Origin: Methylobacterium hispanicum | GTDB taxonomy: Bacteria; Pseudomonadota; Alphaproteobacteria; Rhizobiales; Beijerinckiaceae | NCBI RefSeq assembly: GCF_022179285.1 | Contig: NZ_BPQO01000005.1 | Coordinates: 219,484-283,483, forward strand | DNA: 64,000 nt | Direction: 5' to 3' | Notes under the pieces: generated by a model | Seen by the model: the letters and a program-made list of their open reading frames with translations, nothing else | Databases searched by the model: none | Told to the model about the DNA's origin: nothing | Made by a program: the position numbers and the translations under genes | Shown here: piece after piece, positions 63,907 through 64,000 of the stretch | Layout of the letters: every line of letters begins with the position of its first letter | Position numbering within the stretch: position 1 is the stretch's first letter

Positions 63907-64000
63907 GGACGAAACCTCAGGCTGGATTGTTGAGGGCGTTGGCGGCCATGAGGCAGGCGACGCAGGCAAGACGGCCGGTCGCGACATCAAGGCGGCCGGC
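63895..64000. mobile_element. left end of an insertion sequence (IS5-like), partial
   Basis: The sequence from GAGCCTGTTTGAGGACG resembles IS5-family termini and interrupts the MBL gene. AGCCTG/AGGCT and GAGG/CCTC arms (63896-63923) could form a hairpin. A minus-strand frame open to the window edge fits a transposase C-terminus. The other end is outside. Confidence 0.55.
63917..64000 (-). CDS. transposase C-terminus (putative), partial
   Basis: Twenty-seven codons plus TGA read AGRLDVATGRLACVACLMAA then NALNNPA in frame to the window edge. No catalytic residues are visible; the call rests on the adjacent IS-like end. Confidence 0.4.
   Translation of the reverse strand, partial: AGRLDVATGRLACVACLMAANALNNPA

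Larger units (their letters stand above)
55404..64000. mobile_element. putative tRNA-Ser genomic island, right end outside window
   Basis: The boundary is a tRNA-Ser gene followed by a tyrosine recombinase reading away from it. Genes beyond are accessory: recombinase remnant, nonsense-bearing gene, MBL-fold, XRE/ImmA, patatin and an insertion sequence. Several intergenic stretches are AT-richer. No second copy of the tRNA 3' end is present, so the other end lies past 64000. Confidence 0.75.

Noticed and set aside
55404..64000. Second copy of the tRNA 3' end (attR)
   Set aside because: I looked for a repeat of the T-arm/CCA sequence to the right and found none; the island end is probably outside.

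Overview
The window comes from a very GC-rich alphaproteobacterium of the order Hyphomicrobiales, most probably Methylobacterium/Methylorubrum or a close relative. This rests on gene content and recognised families, not on any search: a divK-pleD pair, an EipB/DUF1849 protein, DUF3572, a PodJ-like Sel1 protein, LpxI (not LpxH) in the lipid A cluster, frequent GTG starts and many 4-bp GTGA/ATGA gene overlaps.

Bases 1-55403 are mostly chromosomal core. In order: a partial lipoprotein L,D-transpeptidase; accA with a translationally coupled DUF1796 gene; divK-pleD (c-di-GMP and cell-cycle control); DUF3572, eipB and several small envelope genes; a LuxR-type regulator coupled to a beta-helix protein; a surface-polymer group (coiled-coil membrane protein, acyltransferase 3, HAD-UbiA fusion, GtrA, GNAT-like protein); a metal group (CobW GTPase, HupE/UreJ permease, then larC-larE-larB for the nickel-pincer cofactor, with a Tat-type aldo/keto reductase); gamma-glutamyltransferase; a solitary JetA-like (Wadjet) gene beside an FKBP gene; a Rieske/FAD oxidoreductase; the envelope cluster rseP-bamA-lpxD-fabZ-lpxA-lpxI-lpxB; an AEC transporter, a DnaQ-like exonuclease with a SWIM-like tail and a DUF4926/DUF6883 pair; a fatty-acid oxidation group (fadE-type ACAD, DUF4259, thiolase, DUF2059, fadJ) interleaved with an EAL phosphodiesterase; an AlgJ/AlgX-like protein divergent from a long PodJ-like protein; DUF3429 and htpG.

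At 55404 a tRNA-Ser(CGA) gene is followed 85 bp later by a tyrosine recombinase. From there to the right edge the sequence has the character of a genomic island: a second, frame-broken recombinase remnant, a gene with a premature amber codon, a ComEC-type metallo-beta-lactamase-fold (MBL) gene whose reading frame shifts by -1 at a canonical slippery heptamer, an XRE repressor with an ImmA/IrrE metalloprotease, a metalloprotease fragment, and a divergent patatin-phospholipase/MBL-fold operon. The last gene is cut by an insertion sequence running off the right edge. The distal end of the island is not in the window.

The best candidate for an undescribed system is this island module: an XRE/ImmA switch facing a patatin-MBL pair across a short intergenic region containing a perfect inverted repeat, plus a second MBL-fold protein on the opposite strand. 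Other points of interest are an orphan JetA, lar maturation genes without larA beside a nickel-type permease, a strong palindrome upstream of the beta-oxidation genes, and a nested inverted-repeat element inside the lpx operon.
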